A DNA stretch of 64,000 nucleotides from Galbibacter kalidii (GCF_026241135.1 NZ_JAPFGA010000003.1:62001-126000); one strand, 5' to 3'; shown: positions 44,986 through 54,088, counted from the stretch's first letter. The notes: generated by a model not told the origin, from the sequence alone. Numbers and translations are program-made.

Positions 44986-46170
44986 TTACTGAAGAATATC
45001 CAAATAACGAACTTCTTCTCCTTTTTCAATTTTATTTATCCCTTCCGGAACATAAACCAGTACATTAGCATTGACGAGACTTTTTAACATGGCCGAACTT
45101 TGATTTTCAAAAACAACTATGTTATTATCTTCTTTACGCCCCCTTAAAAACAAGGCTTTATTGCTGCTGTTTACCAGTTCTTTAGCAGTTTTTATTGATC
45201 TGAAACCAACAAACTCTTCTTTTCCCATCTGCAAAAACAAAGCAGGAATTACATACACCTGAAAATTGATAAAACAAGCGGCCGGATTCCCCGGAAGTCC
45301 GAAGACCAAAGTGTCTTCTTTTTTTCCAAAATAGATTGGTTTTCCCGGTTTCTGATTGATCTTATAAAAAAGTTCTTCAACCTCATTCTTTTCAAAAGAA
45401 TCCCTCATCAAATCATAATCTCCTACTGAAATTCCTCCTGAAGCAACGATTATATCGTACTTTTCTATTGCTTTTTTAACCACATCAACGGACTCATTTA
45501 GGGTATCTTCAACAAAAAAAATATCCACAATATCTACCCCTGCTTTTTTCAGCAATGTTTTCAGCATAATGGAGTTACTGTCGTAAATATTTCCGAGCTC
45601 AAGGGGCGTTCCCGGAGCTTGCAGTTCGTTTCCGGTAATCAAAATCGCCGCTCTTGAGTCTTTGTAAACATTCAACTCTGCAACTCCCAAACCGGATAAA
45701 TAAGCGATCGCAGCGCTGTTCAGCAAAGCCCCTTTTTCTAAAGCAACCGCTCCCGCTTGCACCTGCTCCCCTTTCTTCCGGATATTGTCCTTTTTGATTT
45801 TATTTCTGTTGACTTCAATGCTATTTCCATCCGACTCAACATGCTCTTTCATAATCACCGTATCGGCATTATCGGGGACACGGGCTCCCGTAAAAATGCG
45901 AACCGCTTCCGCTTCTTTCAGCTGAAAGTCTTTGTTATCCCCTGCCTTTATTTCGCCTACAATTTTATACTGATTCACTTCTGAATATCTAATGGCATAA
46001 CCATCCATAGCCGACTGCCTGAAAGGCGGCACGGGAATAGGAGAAAAAACAGCTTCAGCAAGAACAGCGTCTAAAGCATCAATTAATTTGACCTTTTGAA
46101 CCGTATTGGTTTTTACATGCTTGCTAATTATGTTTAATGCTTCCTCTACTGCTATCATTCCGATTTTCAT
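44986..46170 (-). CDS. moeA: Molybdopterin molybdenumtransferase
   Basis: This 394-residue enzyme inserts molybdate into adenylated molybdopterin. The N-terminal domain has PPFRQSAMDGYAIR near residues 49-62 and IFTGARVPDNADTVI. The MoaB-like core has ILITGNEL, GNIYDSNSIML, VASGGISVGDYD and GLPGNPAACFINF. It leads the moeA-moaE-moaCB unit that faces the nitrate reductase operon, so it probably serves NasA, the only molybdoenzyme seen here. Its promoter carries two TACGTA sites. Confidence 0.95.
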   Translation of the reverse strand: MKIGMIAVEEALNIISKHVKTNTVQKVKLIDALDAVLAEAVFSPIPVPPFRQSAMDGYAIRYSEVNQYKIVGEIKAGDNKDFQLKEAEAVRIFTGARVPDNADTVIMKEHVESDGNSIEVNRNKIKKDNIRKKGEQVQAGAVALEKGALLNSAAIAYLSGLGVAELNVYKDSRAAILITGNELQAPGTPLELGNIYDSNSIMLKTLLKKAGVDIVDIFFVEDTLNESVDVVKKAIEKYDIIVASGGISVGDYDLMRDSFEKNEVEELFYKINQKPGKPIYFGKKEDTLVFGLPGNPAACFINFQVYVIPALFLQMGKEEFVGFRSIKTAKELVNSSNKALFLRGRKEDNNIVVFENQSSAMLKSLVNANVLVYVPEGINKIEKGEEVRYLDILQ

Positions 46171-46206
46171 CTAAACAAACTTATTGATAAGTTCATTAAT
46201 TTTAAG

Positions 46207-46250
46207 CAAAGTTAAATTTTATTGAGTTAAATTACGTATTTGTACGTATT
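46207..46250 (-). promoter_or_regulatory. moeA promoter with two TACGTA sites at the -33 position
   Basis: On the minus strand the -7 box is TAACTTTG (46207-46214), a full match to TAnnTTTG. No TTTG is found 19-21 bases upstream; TACGTA at 46233-46238 occupies that place and a second lies 10 bases further at 46243-46248. The layout matches nirB and links molybdenum cofactor synthesis to nitrate genes. Confidence 0.6.
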
Positions 46251-46315
46251 TTTATTATCAAAAAGCCACGAATGCACTAATATCATTTTAAAATTATGTG
46301 TGTCTGTGGTAAATC

Positions 46316-47272
46316 TCACAACCGCTCTGAGACTTCTGTAATGAGTTCTTTTATACGTGTCTTTAAACTAAGTGGTTCCAAAATAGTTCCGTAATCTGCA
46401 AACATAAGATACCATCTGGGGAAACCATTTTCAATATCTGAAGTTAAAAAGGTAAGTTCCATTTCATCACCAATATTTTCTTTAGAGGTCAGTCCAAAAT
46501 ATTTACTACTTCCCTGAATATAACGATATATCTCTTTATCAATCCTGATAACAATTTTAGTCTTTGGTTTATCTTCTTTCTTTGTCCGAAGTTCTTCCAA
46601 AGGCGGGTGTTCTTTTATATAAGGATCTTGGGTTGTTTTTATTTGTTGGATCCTATCGGTCCTGAACTGACGGTAATCCTGACGCAAATGGCAATATCCC
46701 ATGACGTACCAATAATTATTTTCATGAAAAAGCCCGACAGGCTCAATGGCCCTATCCGTAGGCTCTTCGGCGCGCAGTGATTGATATCTTAAAAATAACT
46801 GTTTCTTTTCAGCAATACTCTCCATAATAGACTCTAATGCATTGGGAATATTCTTATTGAAAAGATTTTGTGCAGGATTGATGGTTATTTGCGATTCAAT
46901 AGCATCGATCCAATCCTTTTCATGACCCCGCAATACCGATTTGATCTTGTACATCGCTGAAGTGAAATACCCTCCCAATGAGTCATCGGTAAATTGTTCC
47001 ATCAACTTTTCGGCTGCTACAAAACTACCCGCTTCTTCTTTGGTAAACATCACCGGCGGGAGTCTATATCCCTCCATAATGCTATACCCCACTCCTGCTT
47101 CACTCGCAATAGGCACTCCGGAAGATTCCAAAGTACGTATATCACGGTATATGGTTCGTAAGCTTACCTCAAAGCGGTCGGCTAAATCTTGTGCCCTTAC
47201 TATTTTCTTAGACTGTAACTGAATCAGAATCGACACAATTCGATCGAAACGTTTTACGGTATCATCACTCAT
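46316..47272 (-). CDS. YafY-type HTH/WYL-domain transcriptional regulator
   Basis: The start at 47272 (MSDDTVKRFDRIVSILIQLQSKKIV) gives the usual family N-terminus of 318 residues; an in-frame ATG 63 bases upstream adds a tryptophan-rich tail not typical of the family. The N-terminal DeoR-like helix-turn-helix (AQDLADRFEVSLRTIYRDIRTLE) is followed by a WYL ligand domain (FLRYQSL, GLFHENNYWYVMGYCHLRQDYRQFRTDRI) and a C-terminal WCX region. It is divergent from a DinB-like gene, and YafY-type regulators are often next to such genes and control them. Confidence 0.9.
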   Translation of the reverse strand: MSDDTVKRFDRIVSILIQLQSKKIVRAQDLADRFEVSLRTIYRDIRTLESSGVPIASEAGVGYSIMEGYRLPPVMFTKEEAGSFVAAEKLMEQFTDDSLGGYFTSAMYKIKSVLRGHEKDWIDAIESQITINPAQNLFNKNIPNALESIMESIAEKKQLFLRYQSLRAEEPTDRAIEPVGLFHENNYWYVMGYCHLRQDYRQFRTDRIQQIKTTQDPYIKEHPPLEELRTKKEDKPKTKIVIRIDKEIYRYIQGSSKYFGLTSKENIGDEMELTFLTSDIENGFPRWYLMFADYGTILEPLSLKTRIKELITEVSERL

Positions 47273-47757
47273 AACGAATTGACATATATTCCAAAGATAA
47301 GACATCCATTGGTAGTATGTTTCTTTAAAAGACATCAGGGTTTGTTAACTTTTGTAATACACCTTGTTTTACTATAGTTTCCATGCCATTTTACTTTTTG
47401 TTTACCACAAAGTAAATCACGAGCAGTGACAACCTTGTGTCATCAGTATTTGCTTTTTTCCTGATTTCCCATTTTTAGTAATAATGGTTGACTTTTTAAA
47501 TGAACGCAAGGGATTAACTTATAGACCTGACAGGTTTGCGAAACCTGTCAGGTCTTGGCTCAAAATAGTACTATGGCTAAAAACGGATGTTCAAATTGTT
47601 TTTCTTTAATGAAATCATTTATTAAAACACTATAAAACAACCATTTAAACAATAATTTAAATTTTATTTGTAAGATTATTTTCCTACTGACATAGGGCTG
47701 TCATACCCCACTTTTAATTTTGAATCAGAAATCAAAAACATCAGTAAAATTTTTATT
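47273..47757. other. Divergent intergenic region with one perfect inverted repeat
   Basis: About 485 bases lie between the WYL regulator start and the DinB-like gene. They hold a 33-base perfect inverted repeat (47523-47555) and are otherwise AT-rich with no supported gene. Promoters for both genes must be here, but I could not place them with confidence. Confidence 0.5.
47523..47555. repeat. Perfect 15-bp inverted repeat with nested ACCTGACAGGT palindrome
   Basis: The arms AGACCTGACAGGTTT and AAACCTGTCAGGTCT flank a 3-base GCG loop. Each arm itself contains the near-palindrome ACCTGACAGGT. From memory, very similar units are scattered through Flavobacteriia intergenic regions, so this looks like a dispersed repeat and not a private operator. 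No T run follows on either strand, which argues against a terminator. Confidence 0.75.
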
Positions 47758-48246
47758 ATGAAAAATTCTAGCACACAAACAGCAACAGTTATTACACCTG
47801 AAGAGCTTTTAAAACACTGGCAAGGACATCGTGGACTCACCAGAAGGGTTATTGAAGCTTTTCCTGAAAAGGAATTCTTTGAACACAGTATTGGCGGTAT
47901 GCGTACTTTCGCCGAAATAACCATGGAGTTATTAGGAATTGCAGCCCCCGGTATCAAGGAAATCGTTACTGGAGAAACCGCCGAGTTAAAAGAGGAATTG
48001 GATCATCAGAATAAAAAAAAGAACATTCTAAAAGCTTGGGATGAAACCACAAAAGCAATAGATGAATACTTCCCTAAAATAAAGGAAGAAGATTTTCATA
48101 GGAAAATTAAATCCTTTGGTCAATATGAAGGTACGGTACTATCGTCTATTTTGTATTTCATAGACAACGAGATTCATCACCGCGGACAAGGATATGTGTA
48201 TTTAAGAAGTCTTAATATTGAACCTCCCTTCTTTTGGGAAAGATAA
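47758..48246 (+). CDS. DinB-family protein
   Basis: This 162-residue protein looks like a four-helix DinB/YfiT-like member. The helices EELLKHWQGHRGLTRRVIEAFP and GGMRTFAEITMELLGIAAPGIKEI are followed by YFIDNEIHHRGQGYVYLRSLN, whose His-His pair (near residue 142) is the C-terminal metal-ligand motif of the family. Members act in thiol-dependent or unknown stress reactions. It is divergent from the WYL regulator and is probably under its control. The next small gene follows within 11 bases. Confidence 0.85.
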   Translation: MKNSSTQTATVITPEELLKHWQGHRGLTRRVIEAFPEKEFFEHSIGGMRTFAEITMELLGIAAPGIKEIVTGETAELKEELDHQNKKKNILKAWDETTKAIDEYFPKIKEEDFHRKIKSFGQYEGTVLSSILYFIDNEIHHRGQGYVYLRSLNIEPPFFWER

Positions 48247-48256
48247 TTCGGGGAAT

Positions 48257-48469
48257 ATGCAAGTATTTGTCTTCAAAACCAATGTCAATCATCAAAAAGA
48301 TGTCATCCGGTTACAAAATCCGTTAAACCGATTGACTCAAAAAAACGAACGGTGGAATTTTGACCTGGAGGATTGTGACAACATCTTCCGGGTCGAAACT
48401 TGGAACAATTCAGCAGCCAAGTTTATACAGACTTTACAACAATACGGTTTTAGTTGTGAAGAGTTGTGA
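48257..48469 (+). CDS. Small conserved-looking protein of unknown function
   Basis: The ATG at 48257, preceded by GGGGA, gives a 70-residue protein MQVFVFKTNVNHQKDVIRLQ. A longer in-frame start at 48218 would overlap the DinB-like gene and is less likely. The sequence has a beta-alpha-beta-alpha-beta character, with FVFKTNV, IFRVET and a C-terminal helix plus YGFSCEEL, reminiscent of small ferredoxin-like domains. No metal-binding CxxC is present. It lies 10 bases after the DinB-like gene and is probably co-transcribed. Function not recognised. Confidence 0.65.
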   Translation: MQVFVFKTNVNHQKDVIRLQNPLNRLTQKNERWNFDLEDCDNIFRVETWNNSAAKFIQTLQQYGFSCEEL

Positions 48470-48492
48470 TTTATTTTGAAGTATAAATTTAA

Positions 48493-48603
48493 CTGAATGT
48501 TCCTTCTTTTCTTAAGTTTCAAAAAGAAAGGGATGAAATAGGTCTTGATGGAAAACCCGAAATTGAATTTATCGATTTAATTGAATCCTCAGAACAAAAA
48601 TGA
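48493..48603 (+). pseudogene. Possible 3' remnant of a degraded gene
   Basis: An open frame without any start codon ends at TGA (48601-48603) and reads FLKFQKERDEIGLDGKPEIE and on to FIDLIESSEQK. The composition is protein-like, with a balance of charged and hydrophobic residues. The frame opens after a TAA with no ATG, GTG or TTG. I do not recognise a family. It could also be chance. Confidence 0.3.
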
Positions 48604-48663
48604 AAAGGGTAAGTTTTTATCAAGTTTTGAATCTCAATAAGAGTCGAAAACTATAAACTCAAA

Positions 48664-48746
48664 TGTCATACTGAGCTTGTCGAAGTATCATTCATTGATG
48701 AAGTCCAATACCTCTTCAACAGTGCTTCGACAGGCTCAGCATGACA
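48664..48746. repeat. Imperfect inverted repeat of the TGTCATnCTGAGC type
   Basis: Arms TGTCATACTGAGCTTGTCG and CGACAGGCTCAGCATGACA (24 bases each, 3 mismatches) are separated by 35 bases. From memory this sequence is a frequent dispersed element in Bacteroidota intergenic DNA. It lies 23 bases from the hisS stop on the convergent side and may shape 3' ends of mRNAs from both strands. Confidence 0.75.
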
Positions 48747-48769
48747 TCTATATCGGATTCATAAGGGTT

Positions 48770-50140
48770 TTACACCAAAATATCCTTCATCTCATCAAAC
48801 GAGACGGACTTTTGTTCACCGGACTGCATATTTTTCAAGGTGAATTTTTCTTCCTCGATCTCTTTGTCGCCCGCCAAAACCACAAACGGAATACTTCGTT
48901 TGTTGGCATAGTTCATTTGTTTTTTCATCTTCGAGCTATCAGGATAAAGTTCTGCTTTAATACCCTTTTTACGAAGTTTTTTGATTGCTTTCATACCATA
49001 CAAAGCTTCATTTTCCCCAAAATTAATAAAGAGTACTTTGGTATTCTCGGTCACCGATTCCGGGAACAAGCCCAATTCTTCCAAGACAAGGTAGATCCTG
49101 TCCAATCCGAAGGAAATACCAACCCCACTCACGTTTTTAAGTCCGAAGATTCCGGTAAGATCATCATAACGGCCACCACCACCTATAGAACCCATTTTCA
49201 CCTCAGCCGGAGCAGCTACTTCAAAAATAGCTCCGGTATAGTAATTGAGTCCGCGTGCCAAGGTTACATCCAAGTCCAATTTTGCTTCATTCAGGCCTAG
49301 GGAATCAATCGTATTGATGATGAATTCCAGTTCGTTTACCCCTTTCATCCCTTCTTCTGAAGTGGATAAAAGATCTTTCAGCTTTTCAATTTTATCAGCA
49401 TTACTCCCTTCAAAAGAGAAAAGTGGTTTTACTTTCTCAATCGCTTCGGCTGCAATGCCTTTTGCCAACATTTCTTTTTTCACCCCTTCTTCCCCGATTT
49501 TATCGAGCTTATCCAAGGCCACCGTAAAATCGATCAATTTATCCTTGGCGCCGATCACTTCAGCTATTCCGGACAAAACTTTTCGGTTATTCATTTTGAT
49601 GGTCACTCCTTTCAAGCCAAGATCACTAAAAACCTTATCATACAACTGAACAAATTCCACCTCCTGCCACAAAGATTTAGAGCCCACCACATCGGCATCA
49701 CACTGGTAGAATTCCCTAAAACGTCCTTTTTGCGGACGGTCGGCACGCCACACAGGTTGTATTTGATAGCGTTTAAACGGCAGATCGATCTCGTTTTGAT
49801 GCATCACCACATAACGCGCAAAAGGTACCGTAAGGTCATAGCGAAGGGCTTTTTCGGAGATTTTTGGAGTTAAAGCCCCGGAATCTTTCTTGACGTATAA
49901 AGCATCATCTACTTTGGATAAAAAATCCCCCGAATTCAATATTTTAAAGATCAATCGATCGCCCTCATCCCCGTATTTTCCCATCAGGGTCTCGGAGTTT
50001 TCAAAACTCGGGGTTTCGATAGGAAGAAAACCAAACACCTCAAACTCTTTTTTGATGGTATTGATGATATAATTCCGTTTGCTTACTTCCTCCGGATTAA
50101 AATCGCGTGTCCCTTTTGGTATGCCTGGTTTTTGTGCCAT
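48770..50140 (-). CDS. hisS: Histidyl-tRNA synthetase
   Basis: This 456-residue class II synthetase charges tRNA-His. The N-terminal GTRDFNPEE, motif 2 ([15 protein letters not shown]) and the histidine-specific [15 protein letters not shown] near residues 294-308 are all present. The C-terminal anticodon-binding domain ([20 protein letters not shown] to [19 protein letters not shown]) is complete. It appears to be transcribed together with or just after the DUF6495-like gene, with an 80-base spacer that carries a GTTG-rich stretch and a short dispersed repeat. Confidence 0.96.
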   Translation of the reverse strand: MAQKPGIPKGTRDFNPEEVSKRNYIINTIKKEFEVFGFLPIETPSFENSETLMGKYGDEGDRLIFKILNSGDFLSKVDDALYVKKDSGALTPKISEKALRYDLTVPFARYVVMHQNEIDLPFKRYQIQPVWRADRPQKGRFREFYQCDADVVGSKSLWQEVEFVQLYDKVFSDLGLKGVTIKMNNRKVLSGIAEVIGAKDKLIDFTVALDKLDKIGEEGVKKEMLAKGIAAEAIEKVKPLFSFEGSNADKIEKLKDLLSTSEEGMKGVNELEFIINTIDSLGLNEAKLDLDVTLARGLNYYTGAIFEVAAPAEVKMGSIGGGGRYDDLTGIFGLKNVSGVGISFGLDRIYLVLEELGLFPESVTENTKVLFINFGENEALYGMKAIKKLRKKGIKAELYPDSSKMKKQMNYANKRSIPFVVLAGDKEIEEEKFTLKNMQSGEQKSVSFDEMKDILV

Positions 50141-50181
50141 TTGTGTTGTTTGTTGCTGGTTGTTGGTTGTTGGATTTTGAA

Positions 50182-50219
50182 AAACTTCTAACTTCGTATT
50201 TCTACCTTCTTACTTCGCC
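50182..50219 (-). repeat. Short A/G-rich dispersed repeat, copy 1
   Basis: Read on the minus strand it contains AGAAATACGAAGTTAGAAGTT, flanked by related AAGTAAGAAGGT units. A close match occurs on the plus strand at 62621-62656. It falls in the spacer between a DUF6495-like gene and hisS. Confidence 0.5.
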
Positions 50220-50690
50220 TTAGGGCATCATATCATCAAAATAATTGAACAACTCCCCTTTTGTGATTACCGCCCCTTTTTCAATCAATCCAAACTTATC
50301 TTTGTTTTTATCTTCTGAATATACTTTGGTTGCAGTCATAATTTCGACAGTATCAGTCTTAAAGTTCTGTCTAAACCAGGAAAAACCTTCTTTGGTGGTC
50401 AGGTCTATACCCGGTTGTGACACCCGAATCGCAATCAATTTCATCTCCTTCTCTCCCAAGTGGAACAAATGTATTTCCGAAGCTGAAATATTCTCTAAAT
50501 ACTTCACCTTCGTAAGTACTCCCTCCCAAACCAAATCGCTAAACACATCGATCTCATCTTCTGCAACCTCCGGTTTATTCTTTTTTATGTCCGCCCACTC
50601 TTCTGCGGTAATGGATTGTGTAGCAAGGAAATTGATAAATTCCTTGTGCATTTCTTCCAATTGTTCTTTTGTAAGTCTTCTATATTTCAA
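50220..50690 (-). CDS. DUF6495-like protein
   Basis: This 156-residue cytoplasmic protein starts MKYRRLTKEQLEEMHKEFIN and has TAEEWADIKK and IDVFSDLVWEGVLTKVKYLE near residues 50-69. This matches my recollection of a small family confined to Flavobacteriia (DUF6495). It appears mixed alpha/beta and has no signal peptide or enzyme motif. It lies 79 bases upstream of hisS on the same strand. Its function is not known. Confidence 0.7.
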   Translation of the reverse strand: MKYRRLTKEQLEEMHKEFINFLATQSITAEEWADIKKNKPEVAEDEIDVFSDLVWEGVLTKVKYLENISASEIHLFHLGEKEMKLIAIRVSQPGIDLTTKEGFSWFRQNFKTDTVEIMTATKVYSEDKNKDKFGLIEKGAVITKGELFNYFDDMMP

Positions 50691-50728
50691 TGCTCCTGTT
50701 GTTTATATTTTTTCAGGTATGCAAAAAT

Positions 50729-50761
50729 AAGAAAGGCTATGTGTTATGCATAGCCTTTCTT
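50729..50761 (-). terminator. Intrinsic terminator of the TonB receptor gene
   Basis: A perfect 13-base stem (AAGAAAGGCTATG / CATAGCCTTTCTT) with a 7-base loop is followed on the minus strand by TTATTTTTGC. It lies about 90 bases past the receptor stop and just before the DUF6495-like gene. Confidence 0.8.
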
Positions 50762-50793
50762 TATAAAATTTGTGATGCTTACTGAATACTAAC

Positions 50794-50850
50794 AAGACAG
50801 GCATCGGAAAAACTTCCCACCAGCCAGTCAAGTCAATCCCACTTAGTGGG
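50794..50850 (+). repeat. Diverged composite repeat, copy D (at TonB receptor stop)
   Basis: It has GACAGGCATCGGAAAAAC, a spacer, and TCAATCCCACTTAGTGGG, which parallel the right block GGCGTCGGA...AAATCTCACTTAGTGAG of copies A-C. The CCCACTTAGTGGG palindrome directly abuts the TonB receptor stop codon. The hairpin block is missing. Confidence 0.5.
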
Positions 50851-53800
50851 CTAATTAAAAATATAACGTAATCCTACTTGTGCCTGCCATCTGGATGCGA
50901 TATCAGACAATGGTCCGAATGTCGATGTCAGACTTGTATCAAATGAATATGTTGGGACATTGTTGGCATCAATGTCAGTAACCGAAATCGGATTTAAACT
51001 TCTCGGCTGTTCAATAACCCCCCAATCTGAATTGATCAGGTTTCCTACATTCAAAATATCTATGCTCAGCTGAATGGTATTAGTTTTATCCCCGGCAACT
51101 TTAAAATTATAATCCTGGAGGATCTTTACATCCCAACGGCTTCGCCATGGCGCTAAGGCTCCATAACGCTCCATATATTTCCCTCTGTTATCGCTCATAT
51201 AATCATCTTGTTGAATATAAGCCTCAAATGCTGCTGCTTGTCCTGCCTGTTGGGTCGCATCTCCTGTAAATTGCATTTGTTGTACTTCTTCAGTAGTTGG
51301 GATATAGAGTAAATCGTTGTTTTGGAAAGAGCTGTCACCATTGATATTTCCTCCGTAGGTATAATTAAACCGACCCCCTTTTGCATATTCGGCAAATGCT
51401 GAAATGGTGGTCGCCCACTTATCACCTCCATATTTAAATTGTTTAGAGATAACTCCGATAAAACGGTGTGTGTCTCCATATTTTGAATAGGCCAGTACAT
51501 CGTTATTTGCATTACCAACCACAGGGTTAAAATCGAAAGCATCCCCGGTAATTTCAGCTTCGATGGAGTTGACATCCTTTGCATTCAAGTAGCTATATGC
51601 GAAGCTGGTATAAAGTCCGCTATAAAATGTTTTTTGCGCTTTAAAAGTAGCGTTCCACACGCGACCTTTATCAGTATTGGTAAACACATAGGCATTATTG
51701 CCCATGTCATCAGCAGTATAAAGTGCCCTTTGGTCTCCCGGAGCATTGAGGTTTTGGCTTGGTTCCCTTAATCCCCAGTTTTGTACATGAATACCATTGA
51801 TATCTTTTGTGTATGAAAAATCGGCTGTTAAAACCAAACCGTCTTCAAATCTATAATCAGCTCCCAGGCTATTTCTCCATACCTGTGGCCATTTAAAATC
51901 CGGATCTACAAGTTGGAAAAAGCCATCGTCTGCGCCGCTCACTTGGTTCCCTAACCAAACAAAAGGAAATCTTCCGGTAAATATTCCGGTTCCACCTCTC
52001 AATTTAAAGTTATTGTCTCCATACACATCCCAATTAAACCCTAAACGCGGTGACATCAAGAAATTATTATCCGGCAATGTTGTGGATGACAAAAATACTT
52101 CTTCCCCTGTTTCGGGGTCGTAATACGGAATTGAGGTATCTCTGTTGGCCCCGTTGTCGGTATCTATATATTTCTGGATCAGATCTTCAGTATTAAAATA
52201 CAAAGGCTTGTCAAAACGAATCCCGTATGTTAATTTAAAATCATCTGTCAAATTCCATTCATCCTGCACATAAAAAGCAAGTTGTCCTACGCTTAACTCA
52301 GAAAGTTTCCATCCACCATCGTTACCATCTCCTGCTTCATTTCTACTGTCATGTGCAGCTTGAGCAGATGCCAGATTTCTGACCAAAGCTCCATCCGGAT
52401 CTGCTGCATCGGCCAAGAAAGTATCCAGATCAGGGTACGGACTGAAGGTTCCGTAATACGGAGGGGCAAAATTATCGTATCCGGCTAAGTTAAATGAGTT
52501 TTTAAACTCAAATTTCTCTATCGAAAAACCGGCCGTTAAGGTATGGTCGCCTACAAAATAATTTAGATTATCAGTGATCTGAAACACTTTCTGATCGAGT
52601 TTATTATTGATCGAAAACGGTTCGTGTCCTGCGATAATATAACTTTGTCCGCTTCCATCCTGAATGGTAATCACCGGAGCCGGAGTGGACATCGGATTTC
52701 TAAAATCATCAAAATATGTGTATCCCGATTGCAGTTTGTTTACTACCGCATCAGAAATTGTAGAGTTCAATTCTAATTGAAAAGATTGTATTCTGTTATT
52801 GATTTCATAACCGGAATTTTCAAATTGCAAAGTAGCAAAACTAGGTCCACGTGGGGCTATTGCCGTTGGGTGTGCCGGTTTTTCCTTAGAGGCATCCAAA
52901 AAATTGTAGATAAATGCCAAACGGTTATCATCATCGATATTCCAATCCAATTTTATAATCCCTTTGATCGATTCTGCTCCGTAGGTAAAACCTTGATATC
53001 TTCCTGTATCATAGCCTAAACCTGCCAAAGCATTTTGAACCGTCATAAGGTCTTCTTCCTGCACTCGTGACTCGTTTACAGCACCTGTTCCGCTATTGGG
53101 CACAAATCCGAAAGTACCGAGATCTGTTCGCTCATCTTTTTCAAAATTGGCAAAAAAGAAAAGCTTGTTTTTAATAATTGGCCCTCCAATACTAACACCG
53201 TACTGGTTCTGTTCCAATTTAGGTTTGATTAGTTTTTCCCCTTTGATTTTCCCTCCGGTAAGGTCTTCATTCCTAAAAAATCCATAAACCGTTCCGTAGA
53301 ATTCATTGGTTCCGCTCTTGGTAACGGCATTTACCGAAGCTCCTGTAAATCCTGATTGTGTCACATCATAAGGTGCCACAGCAACCTGTATCTGATCGAT
53401 CGCATCCAAAGAAATAGGTTGCGCATCTGTTTGTCCGCCCGGAGTTGCCGCATCCAAACCGAAAGGATTGCTAAAAACTGCTCCGTCTAAAGAAAAGTTA
53501 TTAAACTGATCGTTCCTACCCGCAAACGAATTACCGCTGGCGGTGGGTTCGAGTCTTGTAAAATCCTGTGCTGATCTCGAGATCGTGGGCAGACGTGTAA
53601 GTTCTCTTCGTCCAACATTAGTTTCTGCCCCTGTTCTGTCGGCATCAAATGTACCGGAGCGATCACCTGTGACCACCACTTCATCCAATTGCTGACTATC
53701 ATCTATCAACACAAGTTCCAAATCAGTGGTTTGACCTAAATCCAGATAAACATCGGTAATTTCCTGAGTTTGAAACCCGATGTAAGAAATAGTAACGGTA

Positions 53801-54027
53801 TAAGGTCCTCCTACTCTTAAGTTCAATAAGTTAAACCTTCCATCAAAATTAGTAGCAGTACCATAATTGGTCCCTGTCGGTGTATGTACGGCCACTACAC
53901 TCGCACCAGGTAGTGGTTCGTTTTGAGTATCTGTAACAACTCCTTTGATATTTGATGTCGTTACCTGTGAAAATAGCGGATTAATGGCTATTGCAAATAA
54001 CAATGCCAATAGATATAATTTGTTCAT
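50851..54027 (-). CDS. Oar-like TonB-dependent outer membrane receptor
   Basis: This 1058-residue protein has a signal peptide ending near NPLFSQV. A carboxypeptidase-regulatory-like domain follows (NIKGVVTDTQNEPLPGASVV), then a TonB-box-like LDEVVVTGDRSGTF and a plug domain (RRELTRLPTISRSAQDFTRL). A large barrel ends in aromatic VGLRYIFN. The plug contains the NDQFNNFSLDGAVFSNPFGLD segment typical of Oar-type receptors, which in myxobacteria and flavobacteria are linked to protein uptake or adhesion. No SusD partner is adjacent. Ligand unknown. Confidence 0.93.
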   Translation of the reverse strand: MNKLYLLALLFAIAINPLFSQVTTSNIKGVVTDTQNEPLPGASVVAVHTPTGTNYGTATNFDGRFNLLNLRVGGPYTVTISYIGFQTQEITDVYLDLGQTTDLELVLIDDSQQLDEVVVTGDRSGTFDADRTGAETNVGRRELTRLPTISRSAQDFTRLEPTASGNSFAGRNDQFNNFSLDGAVFSNPFGLDAATPGGQTDAQPISLDAIDQIQVAVAPYDVTQSGFTGASVNAVTKSGTNEFYGTVYGFFRNEDLTGGKIKGEKLIKPKLEQNQYGVSIGGPIIKNKLFFFANFEKDERTDLGTFGFVPNSGTGAVNESRVQEEDLMTVQNALAGLGYDTGRYQGFTYGAESIKGIIKLDWNIDDDNRLAFIYNFLDASKEKPAHPTAIAPRGPSFATLQFENSGYEINNRIQSFQLELNSTISDAVVNKLQSGYTYFDDFRNPMSTPAPVITIQDGSGQSYIIAGHEPFSINNKLDQKVFQITDNLNYFVGDHTLTAGFSIEKFEFKNSFNLAGYDNFAPPYYGTFSPYPDLDTFLADAADPDGALVRNLASAQAAHDSRNEAGDGNDGGWKLSELSVGQLAFYVQDEWNLTDDFKLTYGIRFDKPLYFNTEDLIQKYIDTDNGANRDTSIPYYDPETGEEVFLSSTTLPDNNFLMSPRLGFNWDVYGDNNFKLRGGTGIFTGRFPFVWLGNQVSGADDGFFQLVDPDFKWPQVWRNSLGADYRFEDGLVLTADFSYTKDINGIHVQNWGLREPSQNLNAPGDQRALYTADDMGNNAYVFTNTDKGRVWNATFKAQKTFYSGLYTSFAYSYLNAKDVNSIEAEITGDAFDFNPVVGNANNDVLAYSKYGDTHRFIGVISKQFKYGGDKWATTISAFAEYAKGGRFNYTYGGNINGDSSFQNNDLLYIPTTEEVQQMQFTGDATQQAGQAAAFEAYIQQDDYMSDNRGKYMERYGALAPWRSRWDVKILQDYNFKVAGDKTNTIQLSIDILNVGNLINSDWGVIEQPRSLNPISVTDIDANNVPTYSFDTSLTSTFGPLSDIASRWQAQVGLRYIFN

Positions 54028-54088
54028 CCTTTGTAAGTTAATGTGTTTAAGTTATAAATTAGCTTTCCTCACAAAAGTACAAACAAAA

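Noticed and set aside
47134-47139. TACGTA inside the WYL regulator gene as a further regulon site
   Set aside because: It is within coding sequence, not near a promoter, and not part of a longer palindrome; a similar coding occurrence is at 32344.
47480-47610. Short frame MVDFLNERKGLTYR running through the inverted repeat
   Set aside because: It is mostly translation of the repeat, with no ribosome-binding site or recognisable family.
53540-53560. GGTTCGAGTC resembling a tRNA T-arm
   Set aside because: It lies in the TonB receptor coding sequence and no acceptor, D or anticodon arms can be paired around it.
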